Assembly: GCA_964526505.1 (NCBI GenBank)
Contig: CAZGJC010000004.1
Span: 1 to 63,118, forward strand
Reading direction: 5' to 3'
Length of the DNA: 63,118 nt
Origin: SVTX01 sp964526505
GTDB lineage: Bacteria; Bacillota; Clostridia; Oscillospirales; CAG-272
Below, one piece after another: positions 43,363-53,781 of the stretch; within the stretch, counting starts at the first letter, position 1; every line of letters starts with the position of its first letter. Below the pieces are notes generated by a model. The model was given only the letters and a program-made list of their open reading frames with translations, was not told the DNA's origin and ran no database searches. The translations under genes and the position numbers were made by a program.

Positions 43363-45552
43363 ATGAATTTTAATCAAAAAGAAAAAATATGGTCGGTTCG
43401 ATACATCGGCGACGCAGACGCAAGAAAGAGCGTTGAGGCTTTGTCGAAGTTGCTCGGAGTATCGGAAGTGTGTGCCGAACTTATATACAACAGGGGATAC
43501 TCTTGCGAAACAGAAGCACGTGAATTCCTAAACGCAAACATTGACGTTTTACATGACCCGTATCTTATGAAAGATATGGATTTAGCCGTAAAAAGAATAC
43601 ACGAAGCGATAGGTTGCGGTGAGAAGATAACCGTTTACGGAGATTACGACGTGGACGGTGTGACGTCCGTGAGTCTTGCGTATCTTTACTTTAAATCACA
43701 GGGAGCGATAATAGATTACTATATACCGTCAAGAGACAAAGAGGGTTATGGTGTTTCAGTATCGGCTATAAACAAACTCAGTGAAAGCGGAACAAATCTG
43801 ATTATAACCGTTGACACGGGCATAACCGCCAATTCCGAAGTTGAGTATGCAAAGAGTATCGGAATAGACACGGTAGTTACAGACCACCATGAATGTTATG
43901 CGTCAATTCCCAATGCCGTTGCGGTGGTAAATCCGCACAGGCACGATTGCGATTATCCTTTTGCGGAACTTGCGGGAGTGGGCGTGGTATTCAAACTTGT
44001 TTGTGCATATGAAAAATACGTAAGCGATACACTGTCGATGAAAGAGTGTGAACGCAGAATATGCGACGGGTATCTTGACCTTGTATCTATCGGAACGGTT
44101 GCTGACGTTATGCCCCTGCGAGATGAGAACAGATTTATTGTTTCAGAGGGCATAAAGAAAATAGAGGACACGAACAGAGTGGGTCTGAGTGCTTTGATTG
44201 AGACTGCAAGCGTGAGTGCACGTCCTGCGACAAATGCAAGGACGAAACTTAAAAAGAAGAAGATAAACGCAGGTTTTATCGGGTTCACTCTCGCTCCGAG
44301 AATAAATGCGGCGGGTCGTATCAGTTCGGCGTGCAAGGCGGTTGAACTTCTTTTGTGTGATAATCACGATGATGCCATGCTCAAAGCAAGAGAACTTTGC
44401 GAGATAAACTCTCAACGTCAAATTGAGGAGAACAAAATTGCCGAGCAAGCATACAAGATGATAGACGGGTCGCACGATTTTGAGCATGACAAGGTTATTG
44501 TGCTTGACAATGACAGTTGGCAACAGGGTATTATCGGAATAGTTGCATCACGCATAACCGAAAAATACGGATTGCCGTCAATTCTTATATCATACGACGG
44601 AGCGACAAGAGGGTTTGAGTGCAACGACGATCTCGGAAAAGGTTCGGGACGAAGCATAAAAGGATTAAATCTTGTCGAGGCACTCGGATATTGCAGTGAA
44701 TTGCTTCAAAGATTCGGCGGTCACGAACTTGCCGCAGGGCTTTCGGTAAGACGTGGAGACGTGGAACTTTTCCGTCGTAAGATAAATGAGTATGCAAGAG
44801 AAAAACTTGACGAGGATGACACGAAGATAAGGTATGAAGTTGACTGCGAATTGAAGTTTGAGCAATTAACTATGGATCTCGCAAAAGAGATAGAGATGCT
44901 TGAACCGTTCGGAGTATCAAATTCAACGCCGACGTTTCTTGTGAAAAATCTTGAAATTGACAGGATTGCACCGCTCGGTGCCGGAAACCACTGCAAAATT
45001 TTCTTCGGCGGAGACGGGCAAGGATTAAGTGCGGTTTGCTTTGGCGTTGCGGCATCCAAATTTGATTTTTACAAGGGTGAGCACGTGGACATCTTATGCC
45101 GTGTGGGCATAAACGAATTCAGGGGAGAGCAAACGCTTCAACTTGTATTACAGGATATCAGGCACGCAGAGGATTATAAAATTTTACGAGACGAAGAAAA
45201 TCAAAGGCTTGCGGAAATTCTCGGAGGTGCAAAAATCAAGTGTTCGGAGAACGTTGTGCCTACACGTGATGAGATTGCCTTTATTTACAAACTAATCAGA
45301 TATGAAGTTGGACTCGGACGTGGGGTTATGTCAGACAGGGCGTTCGATTCACTCGTATACGAACACACGAAAAACAGTATAAATTACATTAAACTCAAAT
45401 TGATTTTGCATATTTTACTGGATATGGAGGTTATAAGCGTTTCCGAATTATCCGATAATATATACGAATTTGACATTATTAAAAACGCCAAAAAGACAAG
45501 CGTGGAAAATTCGGAAGTTTTCAGAATGATTTCCACGGGATACGGGAAGTAG
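43363..45552 (+). CDS. recJ: Single-stranded-DNA-specific exonuclease RecJ
   Basis: 729 residues. DHH phosphoesterase motifs: VYGDYDVDGVTSVSLAYLY, TVDTGITA, TDHHEC and the linker SIGTVADVMPL. The DHHA1 domain has GKGSGRSIKGLNLVEAL and RFGGHELAAGLSV, and an OB fold follows. An extra C-terminal part of about 150 residues, as in Bacillus RecJ, completes it. It degrades single strands 5' to 3' in recombination and repair. rel and dtd follow, as in Bacillus, but apt, which lies between recJ and relA there, is missing. Confidence 0.96.
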   Translation: MNFNQKEKIWSVRYIGDADARKSVEALSKLLGVSEVCAELIYNRGYSCETEAREFLNANIDVLHDPYLMKDMDLAVKRIHEAIGCGEKITVYGDYDVDGVTSVSLAYLYFKSQGAIIDYYIPSRDKEGYGVSVSAINKLSESGTNLIITVDTGITANSEVEYAKSIGIDTVVTDHHECYASIPNAVAVVNPHRHDCDYPFAELAGVGVVFKLVCAYEKYVSDTLSMKECERRICDGYLDLVSIGTVADVMPLRDENRFIVSEGIKKIEDTNRVGLSALIETASVSARPATNARTKLKKKKINAGFIGFTLAPRINAAGRISSACKAVELLLCDNHDDAMLKARELCEINSQRQIEENKIAEQAYKMIDGSHDFEHDKVIVLDNDSWQQGIIGIVASRITEKYGLPSILISYDGATRGFECNDDLGKGSGRSIKGLNLVEALGYCSELLQRFGGHELAAGLSVRRGDVELFRRKINEYAREKLDEDDTKIRYEVDCELKFEQLTMDLAKEIEMLEPFGVSNSTPTFLVKNLEIDRIAPLGAGNHCKIFFGGDGQGLSAVCFGVAASKFDFYKGEHVDILCRVGINEFRGEQTLQLVLQDIRHAEDYKILRDEENQRLAEILGGAKIKCSENVVPTRDEIAFIYKLIRYEVGLGRGVMSDRAFDSLVYEHTKNSINYIKLKLILHILLDMEVISVSELSDNIYEFDIIKNAKKTSVENSEVFRMISTGYGK

Positions 45553-45573
45553 AGCGATATTGCTCTTTTCCCG
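45543..45573 (+). terminator. Hairpin at the end of recJ, weak or partial terminator
   Basis: CGGGAA-gt-AGAGC pairs with GCTCT-t-TTCCCG around GATATT. The stem includes the recJ stop codon. There is no T run beyond the stem, so it more likely affects mRNA stability or partial termination before rel. Confidence 0.4.
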
Positions 45574-45597
45574 AAAATATGACATGGGAGGGGCAAT

Positions 45598-47826
45598 ATG
45601 TATAATGACGGTACGCTTCATACAGACATAAATCCGTTACTTGAAATGCTTGCCAAGACAGGCAAAAAATACGACACGGAAAAAATCAAAAAAGCCTTCG
45701 AATACGCCGACGCACTTCACAGCGGTCAGTTCAGGGCAAGCGGAGAACCGTATATATCACACCCTGTGGCTGTTGCCGAAATAGTTGCGGGGCTTGAACT
45801 TGATACGGACTCTATATGTGCGGCATTGCTGCACGACACGGTAGAGGACTGCTCCGAAAAGACAAATCTCAAAGAAATAGAAAAATTGTTTGGTAAAGAC
45901 GTGGCAATTCTGGTTGACGGTCTTACAAAACTCGTGACGTTGCAATTTGACGACAAGGACGAGCAGCACATTGAAAATCTCAGAAAAATGTTGCTTGCGA
46001 TGTCAAAGGACGTAAGAGTAATATTTATAAAACTCTGTGACAGGCTTCACAACATGCGTACGCTTGACGCAAAGGGAGAAGCGAAACGCAGAATGACCGC
46101 ACTTGAAACCATGCAAGTTTATGCACCTCTCGCACACCGTCTCGGTATGCAAAAGATAAAGCAGGAACTTGAAAATCTCGGATTACGTTACCTTGACCCT
46201 ATCGGATATGCGGAGGTTAGGGGAGATATTGAAAGCAAATACGGTCAAAACAAGAATTTTATAGAAAGTATTACCAAATCGATATCCGACAAACTCGAAG
46301 AAAACAATATAAAGTTTACTCTTGAAGGCAGAATAAAGACCATATACAGCATTTACAAGAAAATGTACAATCAAAACAAGAGTTTTGATGAAATATACGA
46401 CTTTTATGCCTTACGTATTATTGTTGATACCGAACTTGAATGTTACACCGCTCTGGGAATTATACACGAGATGTTTAATTCCATCCCGGGTAGATTTAAG
46501 GACTATATATCGACGCCGAAACCGAATATGTACCGTTCGCTTCACACGACGGTAATCGGTCGTAACGGTATACCTTTTGAGGTGCAGATAAGAACCTATG
46601 AAATGCACCACATAGCGGAATACGGTATTGCGGCACACTGGAAGTACAAATCGGGTGCGTCCTCGAAAGAAGAGATGGACAAAAAACTCGAATGGATATC
46701 AAAACTTATTGAAGCGGAAGACGATGCACGTGACCCGGATGAGTTTATGAACGCTCTGAAAACCGATATTTTCCACGATGAGGTATTCGTTTTTACGCCC
46801 AAAGGCGATTGCATATCACTTCCTCAGGGAGCGACTATTATTGACTTTGCGTATGCGATACACTCCGCTGTCGGCAACAGAATGATGGGTGCGAAGATAA
46901 ACGGTATGATCGCTCCCATTGACAGGGTTGTCCAAAACGGTGAAATAGTTGAAATAATTACGTCGTCCACGATGAAAGGACCGAAGCGTGACTGGCTTAA
47001 AATTGCCAAGACAAGCGAGGCGAGAGCGAAAATTCGTCAGTGGTTCAAGAAAGAGACGAGAGACGAAAATATTGTTGTCGGTCGTTCTGTTGCGGATGCG
47101 GAATTTAAAAAGTTCTCGGTTCGTCTGTCGGAGCAGAAGAAAAACGATTGTCTTGACGCTATTGCACTGAAACTCGGTTTTACGTGTGCCGACGACTTAT
47201 ACAACGCTTTGGGATACGGCGGAATTTCGGTTCAGAAACTTTCGTCGAAACTAAAAGACGAAGTTGCAAAATACGCAGAGGCGGAGCCGGTTGTACCCGC
47301 AGTGGCGGAAGAGGAGATTGTCAAGACGGTTCCCAAACCGAGGCACCTCAAATTTAACAGCGGTATCATAGTTGACGGAGAGGTCGGCTGTCAGGTCAAG
47401 TTTGCAAAATGTTGCAACCCGTTACCCGGTGACGAGATTATAGGATTCGTAACCAAGGGTTACGGAATTTCGATACACAAAAAAGACTGTCCCAACGTTA
47501 TTGACGGGCAGAAAAACAGTGAAAATTCGGAAAGATGGAAAACTGCGTCGTGGGAAGTACATGACGACACGTCAAGTACAAAGAACGTATACGAGGCACA
47601 CCTGCAACTGTTTACAGAGGACAGAGTAGGTATGCTCGCCGATATTGCCGTGGCTCTGGCTGATATGAAAGTTGCGATTTTGCAGGTCAATTCTCAAAAG
47701 CGTAACGGCGGAAGATGTATTGTAAACGTTAAAATCAGTTGCAAAAACATAGATCACTACAATTCGATTGTGTCACGTTTGAAGTCCCTTGACGGAATTG
47801 AAAACGTTGCACGTGGATATTCTTAA
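45598..47826 (+). CDS. rel: Bifunctional (p)ppGpp synthetase/hydrolase
   Basis: 742 residues, the standard long RSH size. N-terminal HD hydrolase (ISHPVAVAEIVAG, AALLHDTVEDCSEKT), synthetase (DFYALRIIVD, RFKDYISTPKPNMYRSLHTT), TGS domain (VFVFTPKGDCISLPQGAT), a zinc/Cys patch (VKFAKCCNPLPGDEIIGFVT) and a C-terminal ACT domain (EDRVGMLADIAVALADMKV). The hydrolase residues are intact, so it should both make and break the alarmone. A GGAGGGG site lies before the ATG. A separate SpoT-like HD protein is encoded at 30899. Confidence 0.96.
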   Translation: MYNDGTLHTDINPLLEMLAKTGKKYDTEKIKKAFEYADALHSGQFRASGEPYISHPVAVAEIVAGLELDTDSICAALLHDTVEDCSEKTNLKEIEKLFGKDVAILVDGLTKLVTLQFDDKDEQHIENLRKMLLAMSKDVRVIFIKLCDRLHNMRTLDAKGEAKRRMTALETMQVYAPLAHRLGMQKIKQELENLGLRYLDPIGYAEVRGDIESKYGQNKNFIESITKSISDKLEENNIKFTLEGRIKTIYSIYKKMYNQNKSFDEIYDFYALRIIVDTELECYTALGIIHEMFNSIPGRFKDYISTPKPNMYRSLHTTVIGRNGIPFEVQIRTYEMHHIAEYGIAAHWKYKSGASSKEEMDKKLEWISKLIEAEDDARDPDEFMNALKTDIFHDEVFVFTPKGDCISLPQGATIIDFAYAIHSAVGNRMMGAKINGMIAPIDRVVQNGEIVEIITSSTMKGPKRDWLKIAKTSEARAKIRQWFKKETRDENIVVGRSVADAEFKKFSVRLSEQKKNDCLDAIALKLGFTCADDLYNALGYGGISVQKLSSKLKDEVAKYAEAEPVVPAVAEEEIVKTVPKPRHLKFNSGIIVDGEVGCQVKFAKCCNPLPGDEIIGFVTKGYGISIHKKDCPNVIDGQKNSENSERWKTASWEVHDDTSSTKNVYEAHLQLFTEDRVGMLADIAVALADMKVAILQVNSQKRNGGRCIVNVKISCKNIDHYNSIVSRLKSLDGIENVARGYS

Positions 47827-47844
47827 TTGATATGAGGATTTAAT

Positions 47845-48303
47845 ATGAAGGCGGTAATTCAAAGAGTTTTAAACGCAAGCGTCAAGGTTGACGGTGAAAC
47901 TGTCGGGGCGTGTGAAGAGGGTCTTATGATTCTGCTTGGTGTTGCCTTGGGCGACACGGAAAACGACGCAGAGTTGCTTGCGAAGAAAATATGCAATTTA
48001 CGTATCTTTTCCGATGACGGCGGTAAGATGAATTTATCGGTTAGAGATATTGACGGAGAGGCACTTGTCATTTCTCAGTTTACTTTAATGGCAAATTACA
48101 AGCACGGGAACAGACCCGATTATTTAAACTCGGCACCACCGCAAGAAGCGAACAGGCTTTACGAATATTTTAAATCATTATTGAGTTTGGAACTTAAACA
48201 CGTCGGATGCGGAATTTTTGGAGCACATATGGAAGTGTCGCTCATAAATAACGGACCGGTTACTATTGTTATGGACAGTGAGGTTTTAAAGAAGAAGGCT
48301 TAA
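47845..48303 (+). CDS. dtd: D-aminoacyl-tRNA deacylase
   Basis: 152 residues. Starts MKAVIQRVLNASVKVDGE; has the catalytic SQFTLMANYKHGNRPDY segment and the Gly-cis-Pro motif in NNGPVTI. It removes D-amino acids from tRNA. Directly downstream of rel, the conserved order in Firmicutes. Confidence 0.97.
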   Translation: MKAVIQRVLNASVKVDGETVGACEEGLMILLGVALGDTENDAELLAKKICNLRIFSDDGGKMNLSVRDIDGEALVISQFTLMANYKHGNRPDYLNSAPPQEANRLYEYFKSLLSLELKHVGCGIFGAHMEVSLINNGPVTIVMDSEVLKKKA

Positions 48304-48338
48304 CCGTCTCTGTCCGAAGAAAGGAATTTTACTTTATT

Positions 48339-49832
48339 ATGAAGGTCCATATCAGTGGAAAAGTTAATCAGTATTACGTGCAAATGCTCTGTATGATATT
48401 CTTTCCCGGAGAACATTTTTCGGAAAGTGAAGAGGAACGTGACGACGCACCTGTTCTTGATTTATCCTTGACGGAAGAAGAAAGCGGAGTTCGTGTAAAC
48501 GTCAGACTCTCACACGAAGGCAAGTCGGCAGAGTGCGAAAAATTCAGCGAATACAAAGAGGGAGTTACACTTGACAAACTCAAAAAGGTAGTTATAGGCG
48601 AGGCTATTATCAAGGCGGGCGGAGAGTTACTCGGTTACCGTCCGTCGTGGGGTATGCTTATAGGTGTACGTCCTTCGAAAGTTGCAACCGAAATGCTCAA
48701 AAGCGGTATGCCGAAAACAAGGGTTAAAAAGGCGTTATCGAGCGAATATTTCGTTATTCCGAAGAAGGCGTCTCTTGCAACGGAAGTTGCGATAAACGAA
48801 GCGAAAATAATAGGAACACCCGACAAAAAGGATTGCAGTGTTTACATATCGGTGCCTTTTTGTCCCACCAGATGCGCCTATTGTTCATTTGTTTCTTACA
48901 CGTCTCCGAAACTTTTGGCGACAATTCCCGACTATCTTGTAAGGCTTGAAGTGGAAGTGGTTAAAACTTTTTCACTTATAAAAAAATTAGGTCTTCGTGT
49001 CAAGACTGTTTACATAGGCGGAGGAACACCTACCATACTTGATGAGTCACAACTGGAAAGGTTGCTTCGTGTAGTGGCCGAGAACGTTGACGTATCAAGT
49101 CTTGAAGAGTTTACGCTTGAAGCGGGACGCCCTGACACGATAACGGCGGAAAAGTTCAGAATCGCAAGGGAATACGGTGTAACCCGTGTGAGTGTAAATC
49201 CTCAAATACTTAACGATGACGTACTCAAAAAAATCGGACGAGCCCACAACACCGATGATTTTTTGCGTGCATACGATATGGCAAGGAATTCGGGCATACC
49301 GATAATCAACACGGATATAATCGCAGGATTACCGGGAGACAAATTTTCGACTTTCTCGGCGTCGTTTGACAAACTTTTGCCTCTTCGTCCCGAAAACATT
49401 ACGGTTCATACGTTCAGTGTGAAAAAGGCTTGCGACGCACTCAAACACGACAGCAATATTTTCTCTATGCGTGGCGGTGACGTAGGGAAATGCGTTGACT
49501 ACTCACAGATTAAGTCAAAATTTGCAGGTTACGTTCCGTATTATATGTATAGGCAGAAGAACACCGTGGGAAACTATGAAAACGTAGGATTTGCACTTGA
49601 AGGCACTGAGGGGCTTTACAACATTTATATGATGGAAGAGGTCCATTCGATATTTTCGGCAGGTGCCGGTGCGGTGTCCAAATTTGTCGATTATGCACCG
49701 GAAAACGGAGAAAAGCGAGTTATCGAAAGATTTTTCAATGCGAAGTATCCGTATGAATATCTCGCAAATGACAAAATCGACGAAAAAATTGTCGCCGCAG
49801 AGGAGTTTTACATAAGGCGTGGTCTTGTTTGA
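48339..49832 (+). CDS. hemZ: HemZ-type coproporphyrinogen dehydrogenase-like radical SAM protein
   Basis: 497 residues, the usual HemZ length. An N-terminal part of about 165 residues carries GVRPSKVATEML. The radical SAM core follows with CPTRCAYCSF (CxxxCxxC), IGGGTPTIL, EFTLEAGRPDTI, VSVNPQILND and DIIAGLPGD. HemZ proteins sit after dtd in many Clostridia, including ones without full heme synthesis, so the true reaction is unsure; some relatives are heme chaperone-like. Confidence 0.88.
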   Translation: MKVHISGKVNQYYVQMLCMIFFPGEHFSESEEERDDAPVLDLSLTEEESGVRVNVRLSHEGKSAECEKFSEYKEGVTLDKLKKVVIGEAIIKAGGELLGYRPSWGMLIGVRPSKVATEMLKSGMPKTRVKKALSSEYFVIPKKASLATEVAINEAKIIGTPDKKDCSVYISVPFCPTRCAYCSFVSYTSPKLLATIPDYLVRLEVEVVKTFSLIKKLGLRVKTVYIGGGTPTILDESQLERLLRVVAENVDVSSLEEFTLEAGRPDTITAEKFRIAREYGVTRVSVNPQILNDDVLKKIGRAHNTDDFLRAYDMARNSGIPIINTDIIAGLPGDKFSTFSASFDKLLPLRPENITVHTFSVKKACDALKHDSNIFSMRGGDVGKCVDYSQIKSKFAGYVPYYMYRQKNTVGNYENVGFALEGTEGLYNIYMMEEVHSIFSAGAGAVSKFVDYAPENGEKRVIERFFNAKYPYEYLANDKIDEKIVAAEEFYIRRGLV

Positions 49833-49895
49833 TATATCTCAAATACGTACATTAAAGTCAAATGCACGCCATGCGTTTATAATTTCGGAGGGGTA

Positions 49896-50792
49896 ATGAA
49901 TACGTTTTACAAAACGGGGTATGAAAAAATAGACGGTGAATTCGTTCGCAGGTGTGACTATGAGTTTGACGAAAAGTTGAACGACACGGTTGCACGTGTG
50001 TGCGGTGTAAACGGCATGGGAATTATGGGAATTACAGGTCCGTCGTGTTCGGGAAAAACCACGCTGGCAAAAAAGGTAATAGATTACTACAAGCAACATA
50101 ATACCAAAGTACACGTTATTTCGTTGGATGATTTTTTCAAAGATCAATTTTCAAAGGACGATTACATTGACCCGAAAACCGTGGATTTCGATTCGCCTGA
50201 CACATTCGATACCGAAGAGTTCTATTCTTTCATTGACGGTTTGTTTCGCAGAGGAGTCGGAGAAAAGCCGATTTTCGAATTCGGCAGCGGTGACAGGTCA
50301 CGAAGAGAGTGTGTGGTTTACAACGAGGGTGACGTGTGTCTTTTTGAGGGTATACAACTGTTATATCCGCAGGTGGACGAACTTTTCGTTAAAATGAGCG
50401 GAAAGAGAATTTTTATATGTCCCGAAAGCGGTATAAAGGTTGGCGACGTTGCCGTGTCTGGCAAAAAAATAAGGCTTATGCGTCGTCTTGTAAGAGATTG
50501 CAATTTCCGTGCGTCAGATCCGATTTTTACGCTTGATTTATGGTCGGGAGTTCGGAAAAACGAGGATTTGAACATTTTCCCGTATATCGACAGATGTGAC
50601 GCAAAAATAGATACGACACAGGCATATGAATTGAATATTTTAAAGCCTTATATACTCAAAATCGTGCAGAGTATATCTGACGATTCCGAACATTCGGATT
50701 TTAAAGCGGAAATAAACGAATTGACGTCGAAAATAGACAGCATATCAAGAGACGTGCTTGACAAAAATTCACTTTACAATGAGTTTGTATAA
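49896..50792 (+). CDS. Uridine kinase-like P-loop protein
   Basis: 298 residues. After an N-terminal stretch of about 45 residues comes Walker A in GITGPSCSGKTTLAKKVI, then ISLDDFFKD, FDSPDTFDTEEFYSF and LFEGIQLLYPQ, all typical of the uridine kinase/phosphoribulokinase family. A later RRLVRDCNFRASDP corresponds to the lid region. Clostridia carry several such proteins; nucleoside specificity is not proven. CGGAGGGG lies just before the ATG. Confidence 0.8.
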   Translation: MNTFYKTGYEKIDGEFVRRCDYEFDEKLNDTVARVCGVNGMGIMGITGPSCSGKTTLAKKVIDYYKQHNTKVHVISLDDFFKDQFSKDDYIDPKTVDFDSPDTFDTEEFYSFIDGLFRRGVGEKPIFEFGSGDRSRRECVVYNEGDVCLFEGIQLLYPQVDELFVKMSGKRIFICPESGIKVGDVAVSGKKIRLMRRLVRDCNFRASDPIFTLDLWSGVRKNEDLNIFPYIDRCDAKIDTTQAYELNILKPYILKIVQSISDDSEHSDFKAEINELTSKIDSISRDVLDKNSLYNEFV

Positions 50793-50826
50793 AACAATAC
50801 AATAAATCTTAATCTCGGAGGAAAAG

Positions 50827-52116
50827 ATGAAAATACTTTTTAAAAACGTGCATCTTACCGAATCGTACGGTTACGGAAAAGAGTGCGTATACGTACAGAT
50901 AAATGACAGTTTGATTGAATATATAGGAAAAGAAGAGCCAAACGGCGAATTTGACAGGGTAATTGACGGCAAAGGCAACTTACTTGCACCTGCCTTTTAC
51001 AATGCACACTGTCACAGTGCGATGACGCTTTTCAGAGGTTACGGCGACGATCTTCCTCTTAGAGAGTGGCTTGACACAAAAATTCTTCCTGCGGAAGAAT
51101 TACTTGATGAAAACAGGGTTTACTACGGTTCTATGATGGCTATTGCCGAAATGATAAAGAACGGTGTGGTATCTTTCTCGGATATGTACTTCTTCTTAGA
51201 CTCCACTGCAAAAGCCGTCGGTCAGACCGGAGTTAAGGCTAATATTGCAAGGTCGGTCGTTTCGTTTGACCCTGATCTTGACGTGAAAAACGACACGAGA
51301 ATACTCGAAGGTGTTGACGCTTATAACAAATGGCACAATACGTTTGACGGAAGGCTTAAAGTCGATATGTCGGTTCATGCGGAATATTCAAACGTGGAAA
51401 AATGCTGTCGATATATCGGTGAACTTGCCAAGGATTTGGGTACGGGCGTTCAACTGCATCTGTCCGAAACTCGGAGCGAACACGAAAAGTGTATATCCGA
51501 GAGAGGTATGACTCCCACCGAGTTTTTTGAGCATACGGGAATATTCGACTCTCCCACAACCGCCGCTCACTGCGTCTGGGTGAGTGACAGTGATATTGAA
51601 ATACTTGCAAAGCACAACGTAAGCGTTGCACACAATCCCGTAAGCAATTTGAAACTCGCAAGCGGAATTATGCCGTACAACAAGATGAAAAATGCAGGTG
51701 TGAATATAGCCCTCGGAAGTGACGGGGTTGCATCCAACAATCAACTCGGCGTTTTGCGTGAAATGCAATATGCTTCGCTTATACACAAAGGAAACACGTA
51801 CAATGCGTCCGCAACTTGTGCGTCAGATATGATAAAATGTGCAACTGAGAACGGTGCCAAAGCACAGGGAAGATATGACTGCGGAAAACTTGAAGTCGGA
51901 TGCAGAGCGGACCTTATTTTGGTAAATATGAATTCTCTTAACAACATACCCGTATTTAATTACGATTCGGCGTTGTGTTATAGTGCAACAGAGTCGGATA
52001 TACTTATGACCGTATGCGACGGAAGAATACTTTACGAGAACGGAGAATATACTACAATTGATATAGAAAAACTTGTGTTTGAATCGAAAGAGGTTTTTGC
52101 ACACTATTTTGATTGA
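50827..52116 (+). CDS. mtaD: Amidohydrolase, 5-methylthioadenosine/S-adenosylhomocysteine deaminase-like
   Basis: 429 residues. Metal site HCHSAMTLFRGYGDDLPL, HAEYSN, HLSETRSEHEKC, AAHCVWV, AHNPVSNLKLASG and GSDGVASNN match the TRZ/ATZ family as in MtaD. It would deaminate adenosine derivatives released from SAM use; other purine or guanine-like substrates cannot be ruled out. CGGAGGAAAAG precedes the ATG. It is followed by the yabM-like gene after 12 nt. Confidence 0.85.
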   Translation: MKILFKNVHLTESYGYGKECVYVQINDSLIEYIGKEEPNGEFDRVIDGKGNLLAPAFYNAHCHSAMTLFRGYGDDLPLREWLDTKILPAEELLDENRVYYGSMMAIAEMIKNGVVSFSDMYFFLDSTAKAVGQTGVKANIARSVVSFDPDLDVKNDTRILEGVDAYNKWHNTFDGRLKVDMSVHAEYSNVEKCCRYIGELAKDLGTGVQLHLSETRSEHEKCISERGMTPTEFFEHTGIFDSPTTAAHCVWVSDSDIEILAKHNVSVAHNPVSNLKLASGIMPYNKMKNAGVNIALGSDGVASNNQLGVLREMQYASLIHKGNTYNASATCASDMIKCATENGAKAQGRYDCGKLEVGCRADLILVNMNSLNNIPVFNYDSALCYSATESDILMTVCDGRILYENGEYTTIDIEKLVFESKEVFAHYFD

Positions 52117-52128
52117 GAGGTGTAATTC

Positions 52129-53733
52129 TTGGCAAGCGGAAAAATTGATGTCGGTGGCGGCTCGGGCAGTGAAAGATTTATAAGCGGTGTTTACACACTG
52201 ACGCTTTCAACCGTTATTGTCAAGATTATCGGTCTTATATATAAAATTCCTATGCTTGCGTTACTCGGAGACACAGGCATGGGATATTTCAATTCCGCAT
52301 ATGAGATATACGCTTTGTTCTGTACTGTCGCAACATCGGGGCTTCCCGTTGCAACTTCTCTTATGATATCTTCCACAAAAAGCGTGGCAAAGAGAAAAAA
52401 GATATTCAGAACTTCGTATCTTACCGTTTTTACAATCGGTATTATATGTGCGGTGTTGATTTTGGGACTCGCTTACCCTTTCTCGGTATTTCTTAAAAGT
52501 CCGAAAACGTACTATTCGATTTTGGGTGTTGCACCTGCTATATTTTTTATATGTTTGTCAAGTGCCGTGCGAGGATATTTTCAAGGAACTTCGAGAATGT
52601 TGCCTACTGCCGTGTCGCAGGTCATAGAGGCATCTGGAAAACTGATTTTCGGCTTGATTTTTGCGACACTCGGAATAAAATGGGGATTTGACTTACCTCA
52701 AATATCCGGCATGGCGGTTATGGGGCTTGCAGTTGCCGAGGCAATATCCGCAGTTTATCTTTTCTCTTTACGCCGACGAGATGAGTTATATTCCCAAGGA
52801 TATGACGTGCAAGACGCCGGAAAAGAAAAGATATTCGGCAAACTTATGAAAACGACGTTGCCTATTACGTTTTCTTCGTCCATACTCAGTGTGGTAAGGC
52901 TTATTGATATGACTCTCATTTTCAGGAGACTCGGATCCTCGGGTGTGGGTGCCGATGCAATAAATTCCATGTACGGAAGTTATACTACGCTTGCAATTCC
53001 ACTTTTCAGTCTTGCCCCGGCACTTGTGAGCGGAGTTGCACTGCCGATAATTCCGGAGATTTCGTCTGCACGTGCCATGGGCGACGAAGCATTACAAAAC
53101 GACACGGCGACAAAGGCGTTTAAGTTGACCGCTCTCATCTCGGCACCGATAGGTGCGGGGCTTGCGTTGTATTCAAAACAAATATTGAGTTTGATTTTTT
53201 CGGGAGCGAAGGAATCGGTGGCTTTTGCGTCTCCGCTTTTGGCGTTGCTTGGTTTGTCGGTTATTGAGTCCTGCTTTATCACGGTTCAAAATGCTATTTT
53301 GCAAGCGTATGAAAAATCGCATCTGCCACTGATATCAATGCTTATCGGTTCGCTTTTTAAAATAGTTATTTGTTATATTCTTTTGGGAAATTTGAGTATT
53401 AACGTATATGCGATACCTATCGGCACATTTGTTTGCGATTTTTGCATAAGCGTGCTTAATTTTGCTTTTTTGTCAAGATATTCAACGTTAAAATTCAAGT
53501 TTTCGGAAATTTTAATCAAGCCTTATTTGTGTGGAATATTTGCTTGCGGAATATCGCTTATTATTACAAATTTGGCGTTGGTCGGTATTACAAGCGAAAA
53601 AATAAGGACGGTTTTATCTGTTTGCTTGGCGGCGATATTGTATTTTATTTTGCTTATATCTACGAAAATGATAAGAAAAACCGACAAAGATGTCTTGCTT
53701 TTGAGAGTGAGAGCGAAAGAAAACCGATTTTGA
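52129..53733 (+). CDS. MATE/MurJ-like flippase of the SpoVB/YabM family
   Basis: 534 residues, about 14 membrane segments. Typical N terminus: FISGVYTLTLSTVIVKIIGL, then YKIPMLALLGDTGMGYFNSAYEIYALF. The charged loop and the LPVATSLMISS segment match SpoVB/YabM polysaccharide transport proteins. The start is a TTG 6 nt after GAGAGGTG. In B. subtilis yabM is followed by yabN (mazG) and yabO-yabP-yabQ-divIC; the same order follows here. It probably flips a lipid-linked cell-wall or spore-cortex precursor. Confidence 0.88.
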   Translation: MASGKIDVGGGSGSERFISGVYTLTLSTVIVKIIGLIYKIPMLALLGDTGMGYFNSAYEIYALFCTVATSGLPVATSLMISSTKSVAKRKKIFRTSYLTVFTIGIICAVLILGLAYPFSVFLKSPKTYYSILGVAPAIFFICLSSAVRGYFQGTSRMLPTAVSQVIEASGKLIFGLIFATLGIKWGFDLPQISGMAVMGLAVAEAISAVYLFSLRRRDELYSQGYDVQDAGKEKIFGKLMKTTLPITFSSSILSVVRLIDMTLIFRRLGSSGVGADAINSMYGSYTTLAIPLFSLAPALVSGVALPIIPEISSARAMGDEALQNDTATKAFKLTALISAPIGAGLALYSKQILSLIFSGAKESVAFASPLLALLGLSVIESCFITVQNAILQAYEKSHLPLISMLIGSLFKIVICYILLGNLSINVYAIPIGTFVCDFCISVLNFAFLSRYSTLKFKFSEILIKPYLCGIFACGISLIITNLALVGITSEKIRTVLSVCLAAILYFILLISTKMIRKTDKDVLLLRVRAKENRF

Positions 53734-53781
53734 AAATTTACGTGTGATTTTTTGCACGATTTATCCGAAAGGAAGTAAAAT